Shown in pieces: positions 56,366 through 64,000 of a stretch of 64,000 bases of DNA; the first letter of the stretch is position 1, and the number at the start of each line of letters is the position of its first letter. The DNA comes from Halobellus sp. MBLA0158. GTDB taxonomy: Archaea > Halobacteriota > Halobacteria > Halobacteriales > Haloferacaceae. Position numbers and translations under genes: made by a program. The DNA lies in NCBI RefSeq assembly GCF_041477585.1, contig NZ_JBGNYA010000001.1, positions 3,038,001-3,102,000 on the forward strand, read 5' to 3'. A model generated the notes under the pieces. The model ran no database searches. It saw only the letters and a list, made by a program, of their open reading frames with translations, and had not been told where the DNA came from.

Positions 56366-56899
56366 ATGGCAACTATCGAAAGCGGTAGACAAAAGAGTGC
56401 TGTTGAGTACCTGAAATTCGGCGCGAAGACGTCCAAGCGCGTCACGTGGGAGTCGTGGGAGTTCACGATTGAATCCCCGCACTTGGTTCGCGTCACTAAT
56501 GCGTCCTACGGGATTGAGAAAGACGACCACAGTTACCTCGTCGGCGTTGAGAATCGAGACGACGTCCTCGTTCCGGCTGAGTGCGAGTGTCCGGCAGATA
56601 TGTACAACGAGGAGTACGACTGCAAGCATAAGGTCGCGTTGGCGACGGTCGGCGGTCCTGTCGTCCTTGAAGCGTCCGTGAACTTCCCGACTCCGAGAGC
56701 AGATCCCGAGCGGACGAATCTCTCACCGCTTTCGGATAGACTCCGAACGGACGGAGGAACCACGGCAGAGAAAGGCAACGAAGAAGCACAACCACTCGGT
56801 TCGTCGGAATACGAGGAGTGCGAAGAGTGTGCAAAGCTCTCCGACGATTTCCCGTGTTTCCCCTGCTTCATCAACGGTAGAAAGGAACTGCCGAAATAG
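56366..56899 (+). CDS. SWIM zinc-finger protein
   Basis: 177 residues. The SWIM pattern C-x-C-x(n)-C-x-H is present as CECPADMYNEEYDCKHK (about 74-90). C-terminal Cys pairs (CEEC, CFPC) may bind another metal. SWIM proteins bind DNA or proteins. I chose the ATG at 56,366, just after two hairpins in the leader; an in-frame ATG at 56,321 would lie inside a hairpin. Confidence 0.75.
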   Translation: MATIESGRQKSAVEYLKFGAKTSKRVTWESWEFTIESPHLVRVTNASYGIEKDDHSYLVGVENRDDVLVPAECECPADMYNEEYDCKHKVALATVGGPVVLEASVNFPTPRADPERTNLSPLSDRLRTDGGTTAEKGNEEAQPLGSSEYEECEECAKLSDDFPCFPCFINGRKELPK

Positions 56900-57310
56900 G
56901 TCGACCGCGGGACAGCACCCGGTTTGATTTACTGTTTAAATTTCGAATGATGATCTATTCAAACCGTGCTATACAGTTATCAATAATTCTTAAATACTCT
57001 CACTGTGTCTAATTAGTGAGAAAGCCCCTGAGCGTCTGCTATGGGTGCAGAGCTGTCTGATAACCTGAACTTACCAATAAGGTTATGTCCTCAGCGTACC
57101 GATATAGGTTAGAGAAAAGCCTGAGCGTCTGCTACGGACCAATTTGGTCATTCTCGCGGGTACGTGTATAGATAGCTTCTCAATAGCTGTTTGTGAGTCA
57201 ATAGTCAATTCGACCACTGTAAGGTCTTGAGTCACGACTATCGCGCTCATACGTCACACTGCGGCCGTCGCTGAGTCGAGAGGCTCTTTCTCATAAGGAG
57301 TTGAATAAGT
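56900..57310. promoter_or_regulatory. Candidate origin/operator region before the primase-like gene
   Basis: An 18-bp near-identical direct repeat CCTGAGCGTCTGCTAYGG occurs at 57,027-57,044 and 57,120-57,137, with extended similarity upstream of both (AGAAA...). Between them is a hairpin ATAACCT/AGGTTAT (57,060-57,066 with 57,080-57,086). The region is AT-rich elsewhere. Repeats immediately before a replication gene suggest an origin or autoregulatory sites. Confidence 0.45.
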
Positions 57311-58939
57311 ATGATAGCCACTGACAAGACTGTCTCGAACGAAGTAACGACTACCTTCAATTCGGATGAAATACCTTGCGTTCAGTACGGTTTCCCCGAG
57401 GATAAGGGACCATTCCGTGAGCCAAAACTTCGGACTATCTTCGATCCAATTCCTGAGGGTGCAATAACGGTCAGCCCGATCTATCTTCTCACACAGAAAC
57501 AGTATGATCGGCAGGAACGATTTGAGACGGGATATGAGGTATCTGAGTACCGGATAATAGCGACCGAACTACAGGACGAATGCGAGTCTAAAGGGCGAGT
57601 TCGTTATCCGGTTCACGTCGAAAGCGACGTTCTCCGCGAAGAGGGTGGCGAGACCCTGATTGAATGGTTCCGTGAGTTCGTCGAAGAATGGCTCAATGTT
57701 CCGTTCAAAAGCTGTGATCTGTATTTTTCAGGGAGCAGGTCGATTCACGTCCACGTTCCGCGTTTTGTATCTGGTGAAGACGCGCGTAAACGACTCAAGC
57801 AGACGGCTGAATCCTTTTGCGAGGAAACCGGAGCCGAGTTAGACTGTGGACTATACAGCTCTAAGAGACTCTTCCGCCTACCCGGAGTAAAACACGAAAA
57901 GACCGGCCTTCCGAAAGTAGAGATCGGGGATACTTGGGATGATGTCGAAGTGTTCAAAAAGGTACAGCAAGGGGCTGAAATCCCCGAGTCGTATGAGGTG
58001 GTTCTAAGAGACCTTTTCATCCTAGATAAAACTGTACGCCTCACGACGGAGCCTGAGGGGACGTACAACCCCTTCACGAAGGCCAATATCTTTGAATCAG
58101 AAAGGTCTCGGTTGCGGTTCAACACTACCGAGGCGGAAACCCGGCTGCCACTCATAGAACAGCAGGAACACCCGGACGATCCCGCTGACGTTCCTCTGTG
58201 GGCGCAGTACAACTACAAGGAGTTCTCACCGTATGCGCTCGCGGCGGGTAACGGTCGGAGTGTAGCGGCACTTGAAGTCAAGGGCGGAGCATTCGCCCGG
58301 AGAGACGTACGAGAAGGGGCTACACTGATCCCTGCGTACTTCTTCGGAGCGCAAGGGTGTGCAGGTCGTGAGTTTATCAAGGAAACCGAACACGCGCCAC
58401 TCCAACTCTCAGACCGTGACTATGAGAAGTGGGACTACGCCGAAGGTGACTACGTCGTCATCATCGGCGGACAAAGCCGAAGCTCTCGTATCTTCGGTGT
58501 TAAGCCGTATCAGGCGGCAACTGTCGGGAAAATTCTAATGAGAGAAGGAGGGGGAAGAGCAGAGGCGCTTGAGTATCTGAGCAATGAAGAGTTTGATATA
58601 GGAGCGGCAGGGTCGGCTGTGTCAAAACCGTCGGTAAAGACGAAAAGGCGCGCGGACAACTCTACTTCCCAACCGAAACCAAGTCAAAAATCTGAGGCTG
58701 CTAAACTTCAACAGAGGGCCGAGCAGTATGGTATCAAATCACTCGGCCATATAGAGAGATTACGCGTGGCAAACCGGCTCCTCAAACAAGATTGGGAGGT
58801 TGCGTGGGAGTGGTTCAAACAACAATTTGGTTCAGAGTTCAAACCCGATGTGACGTGGACTCACTTCAAGAGTATCTGTGAGAACACTAAATACGGAAAT
58901 GACTACTCCCACGTGAAAGTTCCAAAACGGCCGTACTGA
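57311..58939 (+). CDS. Primase-like (AEP-type) replication protein
   Basis: 542 residues. YPVHVESD (99-106) sits where AEP primases have their first acidic pair (Glu and Asp here). SGSRSIHVHVP (140-150) matches the His motif usually SGxxGxHvhvp, and RLFRLPGVKHEKTGLPKV (186-203) matches the distal basic motif. The C-terminal third (about 430-542) is helical and may bind DNA. Probably primes element replication. Catalytic integrity is inferred by eye. Confidence 0.68.
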   Translation: MIATDKTVSNEVTTTFNSDEIPCVQYGFPEDKGPFREPKLRTIFDPIPEGAITVSPIYLLTQKQYDRQERFETGYEVSEYRIIATELQDECESKGRVRYPVHVESDVLREEGGETLIEWFREFVEEWLNVPFKSCDLYFSGSRSIHVHVPRFVSGEDARKRLKQTAESFCEETGAELDCGLYSSKRLFRLPGVKHEKTGLPKVEIGDTWDDVEVFKKVQQGAEIPESYEVVLRDLFILDKTVRLTTEPEGTYNPFTKANIFESERSRLRFNTTEAETRLPLIEQQEHPDDPADVPLWAQYNYKEFSPYALAAGNGRSVAALEVKGGAFARRDVREGATLIPAYFFGAQGCAGREFIKETEHAPLQLSDRDYEKWDYAEGDYVVIIGGQSRSSRIFGVKPYQAATVGKILMREGGGRAEALEYLSNEEFDIGAAGSAVSKPSVKTKRRADNSTSQPKPSQKSEAAKLQQRAEQYGIKSLGHIERLRVANRLLKQDWEVAWEWFKQQFGSEFKPDVTWTHFKSICENTKYGNDYSHVKVPKRPY

Positions 58940-59222
58940 TCGGCTCCGTTGATCGAGAAAAAATTTCTCACTTCTATCCTCTACAACCAATATCTCTATC
59001 TGATGTCTCTATCTCCGTATGTGTTTACCATCTATGTCTATACTCTATTGCCCCCCCGGCCACCCACCTCTGTTATGGTGCGAAACCGGCCGACCGCGGC
59101 GAGGTGACTTCTCGAATCGAGGGTAGAGTATATAAAACAATCATCCGCCAAATCGAAGGCGAAAACATTCCCGAAGGCAGCCGGCGGATTCGGGTACGAT
59201 AACGGCTTACGGAAAAACTATT
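58940..59222. other. Intergenic stretch with CT-rich tract and promoter
   Basis: A pyrimidine-rich tract with repeated TCTCTATCT-like words (about 58,970-59,060) precedes GTATATAAAAC at 59,128-59,138, a strong TATA box about 85 bases before the next ATG. A GTG frame of 32 codons (59,104-59,202) is possible but unsupported. Confidence 0.4.
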
Positions 59223-59426
59223 ATGAGTACAACAACCGTTGAGAGCGAAGCGGCTGAGTTTCTGACTACCCCCGAGCGGACAACCTCAATCACAAAGTTC
59301 AGTGATGGAGAAATAGGCGCGGCGACAATCGTTCTTGATGCTGAAGCTCTGTCAGCCCTCGGAATCTCCAAATCGGCCGATGGAGTTACCTTCCAAGTCA
59401 AGAACGGGGTGTTGACAGTTCGATAG
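59223..59426 (+). CDS. Small acidic protein, unknown
   Basis: 67 residues, soluble. The C-terminal part (GATIVLDAEALSALGISKSADGVTFQVKNGVLTV) is beta-like, perhaps an AbrB-like or accessory fold. It has its own upstream promoter-like sequence. No clear family. Confidence 0.6.
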   Translation: MSTTTVESEAAEFLTTPERTTSITKFSDGEIGAATIVLDAEALSALGISKSADGVTFQVKNGVLTVR

Positions 59427-59509
59427 ACGGCACGGAATCTTTTTATATACTATCCGCGTCGGTATTATTGTCTGTAATCCACATCTGTTTAAAGAAATCG
59501 GACACACCT

Positions 59510-59941
59510 ATGAGCAACAAAAGAGCAATCGCGTACCCGCCACAGGAGCAGTACGACAATTGGCAAGACCACGCGGAGAATTTGGATATGTCGGTATCTC
59601 AATTCATCACCGGGATGGTTGAGGCAGGACGCAAGAAGTTTGACGCGCAGATCACCCCTGACGAGTCGGTTTCAGAATTACGGGATCAACGAAACGATCT
59701 GAAAGATGAGCTTGCGCGGACCCGAGAGCGGGTAGAGAAATTAGAGTCTCAGTTGCACGCTGGCGAGCGGGGATCTATGATCAACCATATTCGAGCTAAT
59801 CCGGGCTGTACGTTTGCAGAGGTGCAACAAGAAGTAGCAGAGAAATCCGGAGAGAGGCTAATGAGATACGTCGAGGCCCTGAGTGGCGAGAAAATAGAGC
59901 GGCGCGATGGGAAGCTCTATCCTGTTGAAGGAGGCGAGTAG
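59510..59941 (+). CDS. Small DNA-binding-like protein with coiled coil
   Basis: 143 residues. The N-terminus (NWQDHAENLDMSVSQFITGMVEAG) resembles a ribbon-helix-helix type domain. A long Glu/Arg coiled coil (about 62-95) and a C-terminal winged-helix-like part follow. Its stop shares one base with the next gene's start. First gene of the integrase operon, with a TATA box (TTTTTATATAC) at about 59,441. Confidence 0.68.
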   Translation: MSNKRAIAYPPQEQYDNWQDHAENLDMSVSQFITGMVEAGRKKFDAQITPDESVSELRDQRNDLKDELARTRERVEKLESQLHAGERGSMINHIRANPGCTFAEVQQEVAEKSGERLMRYVEALSGEKIERRDGKLYPVEGGE

Positions 59942-60408
59942 TGACCCGGACGGGGATTGCGGACCCCTCGGAATATCTCGGGATCTACAAGTCCATTGAC
60001 GACGTTCCCGATATGTATTCGCTGAGCCGGCTATCAGTAGGGTACAGCGACCAGGATCTATGGGCTGAGTTTATCGAGTCACGGAGCCATCTATCAGAAG
60101 CGACTATCAAGTACACGTATGGCCGTTTGGAACGGTTGTGGAAACCGTTTTGCGAGAAGCGTGGGATCAATCCGGCGTTCCCCGATCCGGACGACGTTGA
60201 AGATTTCTTTGCACAGCAGTTAGCCGAGCGATCGATTCAGACAGTGTATGACTCTCGGTTCGTTCCGCTGTTCAAATTCTTTGAATGGCTATTACACCAC
60301 ACGGAGTACCCACATCGGTACAACCCGGTCGTTATGGCCGCAGTATCCGGCGAGGCGGGTTTTCGTCTGTGGGAGAAGAGACTTGAGGAATGTGGAGTAG
60401 AAAAATGA
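59941..60408 (+). CDS. Core-binding-domain-only integrase relative
   Basis: 155 residues. LSEATIKYTYGRLERLWKPFCEKRG and SRFVPLFKFFEWLLHH match the SAM-like DNA-binding domain of tyrosine recombinases, but no catalytic domain follows. It starts GTG, overlapping by one base, and overlaps the integrase by four bases (ATGA). It may help the neighbouring integrase or be a decay product; the clean overlaps favour a real gene. Confidence 0.72.
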   Translation: MTRTGIADPSEYLGIYKSIDDVPDMYSLSRLSVGYSDQDLWAEFIESRSHLSEATIKYTYGRLERLWKPFCEKRGINPAFPDPDDVEDFFAQQLAERSIQTVYDSRFVPLFKFFEWLLHHTEYPHRYNPVVMAAVSGEAGFRLWEKRLEECGVEK

Positions 60409-61502
60409 GTAACGAAAAAGCACAATTAGCAGAGGCGTTCGGCCGTTCAACTGACCCGCTCGCAGAACACGAACCGATCTACAGGGAGTTGGATGTTGAC
60501 CCGTTCGAGCTTTGGCTTGACGAGGAGATCCGAGCGAGGGGGATCACTGAGGGATCTACAAACAACTACGTCGTGGCTGCTCGGCAATTCAAGGAGTATA
60601 TGTGGTCAGTTCACGACCGACATCCCGCTTGCCCAACAATCGAACACGCAAAGGGATTCGCAGAGTGGCTTCGTGAGAGCGAGGGCAACAACAATACCAC
60701 AGTATCGAAGAAGATGATGTTTCTCACTCAGGCGTTCAGGTACTTCGGGAACGACGCCGCTTTTCCGAATGAATCCGACTTCAACCCCTTCGCTTCGGCT
60801 CGAAGTAAGATCGATTTGACCCCACCGGACAAGAAGCCGATGCCGCGAGTCACAGAAGATGATCTGCGGCGTGTTATCTCGGGGGTGACGAACATTCGAG
60901 ACCGGGCAATTATCGTTATGCAGTTGAAGTTAGGCCTTCGCTCGGGCGAGCTATGCAATATCAAATTGGAGGATATTCACATTCGGGACGATGAGTTACT
61001 TCGCCACTATGAGGAGATGGGGACAAATCAGCACTTGAACGGCCGAGAGAACGCAGTGTATATCCCCCACGATCGCGAAGGTAACAAGTCTCGACGTCCC
61101 CGGACACTTCCTCTTGACGACGAACTTCGGGGGCTGCTTCTCCGGTGGCTATTGATCCGCCACGACGTATCTGAGCCGTGGCTATTCCTGTCGTACACGA
61201 AGGGACACCAGTTAGAATCGACGGTAATCAACGATATGTGGAAGGACTACTGGCACCCGGAGTACGAGGAGACTCCCCGCCACCGTGCAGTGACAGCTCA
61301 TTTCGGCCGGCATCACTTCACGACGTTTTGGCGGGTACAGAAGGACGCCCCGGAGGAGTTGGTGAAGTATATGCGTGGAGACGTCGTTTCGGGATCAAGG
61401 AATATGCAGAACAGCGGGGACGCAATTCACTCGTACATCCACACTTACTACGAGGATATTGAGGAGTTATACACGAATGAAATTTGGAAGCTGAATTTGT
61501 AG
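60405..61502 (+). CDS. int: Tyrosine integrase of the ilvE element
   Basis: 365 residues. Core-binding domain: residues about 30-115. Catalytic residues are visible: R179 (LKLGLRSGELCNIKLED), a basic region near 228-234, H299-F-G-R302, and a Tyr in the SYIHTYYED segment (344-349). Differs greatly from the provirus integrase. It is about 1.2 kb from the right attachment site, with the TFB-like gene between. Confidence 0.9.
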   Translation: MSNEKAQLAEAFGRSTDPLAEHEPIYRELDVDPFELWLDEEIRARGITEGSTNNYVVAARQFKEYMWSVHDRHPACPTIEHAKGFAEWLRESEGNNNTTVSKKMMFLTQAFRYFGNDAAFPNESDFNPFASARSKIDLTPPDKKPMPRVTEDDLRRVISGVTNIRDRAIIVMQLKLGLRSGELCNIKLEDIHIRDDELLRHYEEMGTNQHLNGRENAVYIPHDREGNKSRRPRTLPLDDELRGLLLRWLLIRHDVSEPWLFLSYTKGHQLESTVINDMWKDYWHPEYEETPRHRAVTAHFGRHHFTTFWRVQKDAPEELVKYMRGDVVSGSRNMQNSGDAIHSYIHTYYEDIEELYTNEIWKLNL

Positions 61503-61932
61503 TCAGAACAAATATCACAGTTTAGTCAGCTCATTCTGCGAATTAGCCCATTTGAGTCTTCGTGATCTTCTTGTGGACATTCATTGCGTGATACGGTAGG
61601 CCCTGCGTCAATTTTTTAAGTATATCTCACCTATATTTGACCGAAATGGCCCGAATCTCGTTCGACACTATGCCTGCCCGTGCTGTGAGTCTCGGGCCCT
61701 CGCAGTACGGGATCTCTGAGTAAGAGGAGTTTCGATAGTGGTTGGGGGGGAACCCCTGTAATAAACGCCTCGGTTCTCGTTGTGCTAGTCGTAGTAGTAC
61801 TGGCTACATCAATTGGTTTTTGTACCGGAATTATTAGCGGAGAGTACGTACTAAAACGTGTTATAGAAATGACGAGTGCAACCCTGGTGGGGTGCATCCT
61901 GATGCGAGTAAGGGAGATGGCTAATAATACGA
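61503..61932. other. Intergenic region between integrase and TFB-like gene
   Basis: 430 bases containing a TATA box (about 61,612-61,625) and the two dubious mini-ORFs described separately. A GC dyad GAGTCTCGGGCC and a G7 run also lie here. No confident gene. Confidence 0.4.
61646..61723 (+). CDS. Possible leaderless mini-ORF upstream of the TFB-like gene
   Basis: 25 residues (start MARISFDTMPARAV). The TATA-like TTTTTTAAGTATA ends about 20 bases before its ATG, which is leaderless spacing. Too short to judge by codon use. Confidence 0.3.
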   Translation: MARISFDTMPARAVSLGPSQYGISE

Positions 61933-61943
61933 ATGACAAATAA
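61716..61943 (+). CDS. Possible small membrane ORF overlapping the TFB-like gene start
   Basis: Open frame with a hydrophobic stretch (VINASVLVVLVVVVLATSIG) and a soluble C-terminus. No ATG or GTG precedes the hydrophobic part; CTG at 61,716 is the only plausible start. A G7 run (61,744-61,750) could hide a frameshift. It ends 11 bases inside the TFB-like gene. Confidence 0.25.
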   Translation: MSKRSFDSGWGGTPVINASVLVVLVVVVLATSIGFCTGIISGEYVLKRVIEMTSATLVGCILMRVREMANNTNDK

Positions 61944-62613
61944 TCAAAAGAGAGGACTATCTTCAGATCAAGAAGAATTATTGAGAAAAAAGATACGGTG
62001 TCAGGAGAACGGTGAGCAGACAATTGAATTAGCAAGGCAAGAAATAGAGAGAATCTGCAATGTAATTCAGGTTGATAACAGGGTCTCCCATTTAGCAAAT
62101 GCCATCTACCGCCGGTCCTTAGAGAAGAAATTCATAGAAAATCGTACGATAGGTACAGTCGCTGCAGCCGCGGTTTATGCAGCTTGTCGAATTGAAAATG
62201 AGCCCCGAAGTGCAGATAAAGTGAGCGGGGTAGCTACTGAGACTATAGCAGATAGGGCTCGGGATGTGACAATATTAAAAAGAGTCTATTCTGAAATGAG
62301 TACTGCACTAGAACTTAGGACGGGGCCAGTAGACCCAAAAGCACTAATTCCGAGATTTGTTGATCAGTTGAATTTAAACTCTGAATGCGAGGCGAAGGCC
62401 AAAGAATTACTCGATACGGTTGACGAAACAGTCAAATCAGGCAAGTCCCCAAGAAGTCTAGCCGCAGCCGCTGTTTATTGTTCCTCTCTCCTCCATAACG
62501 AGATGCGGACTCAAGAACAAGTAGCTGAAGTAGCCGATCTAAGTGAGACTACCATAAGAGAACGGTACCAAGAAATGATATATGAAGTGGGAGTGATGGA
62601 TGAGGAAGATTAA
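61933..62613 (+). CDS. TFB-like transcription factor without zinc ribbon
   Basis: 226 residues with two cyclin-like repeats: (1) GTVAAAAVYAACRIENEPRSADKVSGVA (about 72-100) and (2) RSLAAAAVYCSSLLHNEMRTQEQVAEVADLSETTIRERYQEM (about 174-215). The N-terminal zinc ribbon and B-finger of normal TFB are absent. AT-rich, on a mobile element. It could compete for TBP-DNA complexes and alter transcription; this is inferred. Confidence 0.85.
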   Translation: MTNNQKRGLSSDQEELLRKKIRCQENGEQTIELARQEIERICNVIQVDNRVSHLANAIYRRSLEKKFIENRTIGTVAAAAVYAACRIENEPRSADKVSGVATETIADRARDVTILKRVYSEMSTALELRTGPVDPKALIPRFVDQLNLNSECEAKAKELLDTVDETVKSGKSPRSLAAAAVYCSSLLHNEMRTQEQVAEVADLSETTIRERYQEMIYEVGVMDEED

Positions 62614-62636
62614 GAAACTGAACTTTATATTTAATA

Positions 62637-62735
62637 TTACAGAATTTGATATGCTTTTGAGTTATAATTTGGAGTAGTTTGTGTGCGGATTCTTGAAGTA
62701 CAGATCGTGTCGACGTCCATCTCGTCGAATCCCAT
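62637..62735 (-). pseudogene. ilvE: Displaced 5' end of ilvE
   Basis: Starting at the ATG at 62,735, eleven codons MGFDEMDVDTI match the start of haloarchaeal IlvE. At CAGATCGT the frame enters the element and runs 21 further codons to a stop. Upstream, TTTTATATTCC at about 62,757-62,767 is the original leaderless promoter, so a short useless transcript may still be made. Confidence 0.8.
62701..62708. repeat. Right attachment core of the ilvE element
   Basis: CAGATCGT, identical to 51,768-51,775, at the junction between element DNA and the displaced ilvE 5' end. Confidence 0.7.
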
Positions 62736-62824
62736 AATCCGTCGTTTGCACCACGGAATATAAAACCCTACAGGAGCGGTCTCGGGGGTCTCGGCGCCGC
62801 TCGCTGGGAGACGGCGGCGGCCGC

Positions 62825-63586
62825 TCAGCCCAGCTGGCCGATGACGTCCGCGCCCTCGACGTAGACGAGGTCGTGCCGGCGGGCGTAGTCGAGCGCGTCG
62901 GTCGGCGTCCGCGCGCCGCCGGTCTCGGCGTCGAGCATCTCACAGACGACGACCGCGGGCGGAAGGCCCGCCGCGTCTGCCAGCGCGAGCCCCAGTTCGG
63001 TGTGGCCGCGGCGGTCGTCGAGCAGGTCCGGCGCGCCGCGGAGGACGTGGACGTGGCCCGGCGTGCGGAACTCGGCGGCGAAGTCCTCGGCGTCGTAGTC
63101 CTCGTTCGCGTCCGCGACCGCGTCGGCGACGTCGGCGAGCCGCCGGATGGTGAGCGCGCGGTCGTCGTCGGTGATCCCCGTGAACGTCTCGCGGTGGTTC
63201 ACCGGCAGGGAGAACGACGAGCGGTCGTCGTAGGCGAGGTCGTGATCGGCGCTCGCCGGGTGGTCGAGTTCGTCTTCGAGGAAGGGCAGCTCGATCGCGT
63301 CGGCGACCTCGTGGGAGACGGCCGTGCAGATCAGCCCGCCCGCGTCGGCCCGGAGCCGGACGACGGCGTCGGCGTCGACCGCGCCCGCAGGGTAGACGAT
63401 GTCGGTCTCGCCCTCGCGGTCGGCGGCGTCGTGGACGAGGACCGGCTCGCCCCGCCGGAAGGCGGCGACGGCGCGCTCGACCGCGCTCGGGTTCGCGCGC
63501 TCGCGGTCCGGTGCGGCCCCGCTTTCGCCCCCGCCGCGGCCGCTCTCGCGGTCGGCCTCGGCGACGTCGGTGGTCGAGTGCGTCAT
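62825..63586 (-). CDS. ribB: 3,4-dihydroxy-2-butanone 4-phosphate synthase
   Basis: Riboflavin synthesis from ribulose 5-phosphate. 253 residues with [13 protein letters not shown] (metal-binding acidic region, about 57-69), a SFSLPVNH motif and [26 protein letters not shown] (RxxGHxxxLR and HTE). The first 35 residues are a low-complexity extension. It overlaps ribK by four bases. Confidence 0.94.
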   Translation of the reverse strand: MTHSTTDVAEADRESGRGGGESGAAPDRERANPSAVERAVAAFRRGEPVLVHDAADREGETDIVYPAGAVDADAVVRLRADAGGLICTAVSHEVADAIELPFLEDELDHPASADHDLAYDDRSSFSLPVNHRETFTGITDDDRALTIRRLADVADAVADANEDYDAEDFAAEFRTPGHVHVLRGAPDLLDDRRGHTELGLALADAAGLPPAVVVCEMLDAETGGARTPTDALDYARRHDLVYVEGADVIGQLG

Positions 63587-64000
63587 TCGACCGCCTCCAC
63601 CCGAACCGTCACCGCGTCGTCGTCCGCGAGGTCGAGTTCGTCGCGGAGGCGCACGGGCGCGATGATCTCCAGTTGGGTCTCGTCGTGGTGGGTCCGCTCG
63701 GGGACGATGATGTGGGTCGGCTCGGCGACGTCGCCGCCGTCCGAGACCGTCGCGGCGTAGCAGGTCGCCGGCCCGAACGTCCGCTCGTCGTCCTCCCAGC
63801 CGTCGATCGGGATGCCCGACAGCGACGACATCGCCGAGCGCGAGCGGATGCTCTCCTCCGAGAGGTCGACGTTGAGCGTGCCGGGGAAGGGCTCGTACCC
63901 GAGGCGCTCTTTGAACTGCTCCATGTAGCCCGACAGCGAGATGTAGTGTCTGCCCTCGCCCATCCCGCTCGTGACCGTGCCCTCCAGTTCGACCGTCGAG
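63583..64000 (-). CDS. ribK: CTP-dependent riboflavin kinase, 5' part outside the window
   Basis: Converts riboflavin to FMN. The visible C-terminal 138 residues contain [15 protein letters not shown] and [13 protein letters not shown], hallmarks of archaeal RibK. The frame stays open to the window edge, so the N-terminus (usually an HTH domain) is outside. It overlaps ribB, forming a riboflavin/FMN operon. Confidence 0.92.
   Translation of the reverse strand, partial: STVELEGTVTSGMGEGRHYISLSGYMEQFKERLGYEPFPGTLNVDLSEESIRSRSAMSSLSGIPIDGWEDDERTFGPATCYAATVSDGGDVAEPTHIIVPERTHHDETQLEIIAPVRLRDELDLADDDAVTVRVEAVE

Larger units (their letters stand above)
51768..62708 (+). mobile_element. Integrated element in ilvE, about 10.9 kb
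   Basis: Both ends contain the 8-bp CAGATCGT. On the right it continues into the original ilvE 5' end and promoter; on the left into the body of ilvE. Contents: restriction-modification enzyme, zinc-ribbon protein, wHTH, SWIM protein, primase-like Rep, small proteins, three-gene integrase operon and a TFB-like gene. No capsid, spike or conjugation gene is visible, so it is plasmid-like. Its GC content is clearly lower than the chromosome's on both sides. Confidence 0.8.

Noticed and set aside
59104-59202. GTG-started 32-codon frame before the 67-residue gene
   Set aside because: No ribosome signal or family support, and the strong TATA box at 59,128 lies inside it.
51768-62708. A second provirus
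   Set aside because: No spike, capsid, packaging ATPase or lysis-like gene is visible, so I call it a plasmid-like integrative element.

Overview
The window is haloarchaeal chromosome (class Halobacteria). The evidence is a GC-rich, strongly acidic proteome, a CetZ tubulin-like protein, the F420 genes cofG and cofC, archaeal MptA, CarS and RibK, Tat-lipobox secreted proteins, and many genes that start only about 25 bases after an archaeal TATA box. I cannot name the genus. Into this chromosome two mobile elements, poorer in GC, are inserted, and both insertion sites can be read directly.

Region 1 (1-25,500) is ordinary chromosome. It holds a membrane protein, cofG/cofC, cetZ1 with an overlapping secreted-protein gene, an NDUFA9-like SDR, tmk, a TrkA-type protein between two single-domain Lrp/AsnC proteins, rps8e with a structured upstream region, a complete phosphate locus (AbrB-PhoU regulator diverging from pstS-pstC-pstA-pstB-phoU), a KaiC/RAD55-like ATPase, nadK, an FAD oxidoreductase, mptA, a TrmB-type regulator, a YyaL/DUF255 protein, fxsA and tRNA-Ile(GAT).

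Region 2 (25,557-37,569) is an approximately 12.0 kb provirus inserted at the 3' end of tRNA-Ile and bounded by an 18-bp direct repeat. Its gene order (HNH protein, Rep, small membrane protein, then four-TM membrane protein, spike, two further membrane proteins and a P-loop NTPase) is that of a pleolipovirus, most like the SNJ2-type betapleolipoviruses. Between the structural operon and the repressor/integrase module lies a very AT-rich three-gene cassette ending in a PIN-domain protein, probably cargo.

Region 3 (37,570-51,767) is chromosome again: an orphan A-type ATP synthase c-subunit gene, secreted proteins, an HTH regulator, a glutaredoxin-like protein, an arylsulfotransferase-like protein, a purine permease next to gfcR and pyrE, an 11-bp tandem repeat, carS, several small proteins, a Bat-type regulator, an SDR, a cupin and ilvE.

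Region 4 (51,768-62,708) is a second integrated element of about 10.9 kb. It split ilvE after its first codons. The displaced 5' end of ilvE (start codon, ten codons and its own TATA box) lies at the far end beside ribB, and the element supplies a substitute 5' end and promoter that restore the reading frame. The element carries a single-chain restriction-modification enzyme, zinc-binding and winged-helix small proteins, a primase-like replication protein behind a repeat-bearing non-coding region, an operon of a small DNA-binding-like protein, a catalytic-domain-less integrase relative and a full tyrosine integrase, and a TFB-like factor without zinc ribbon.

Region 5 (62,709-64,000) is chromosome: ribB and the 3' part of ribK, overlapping as an operon.
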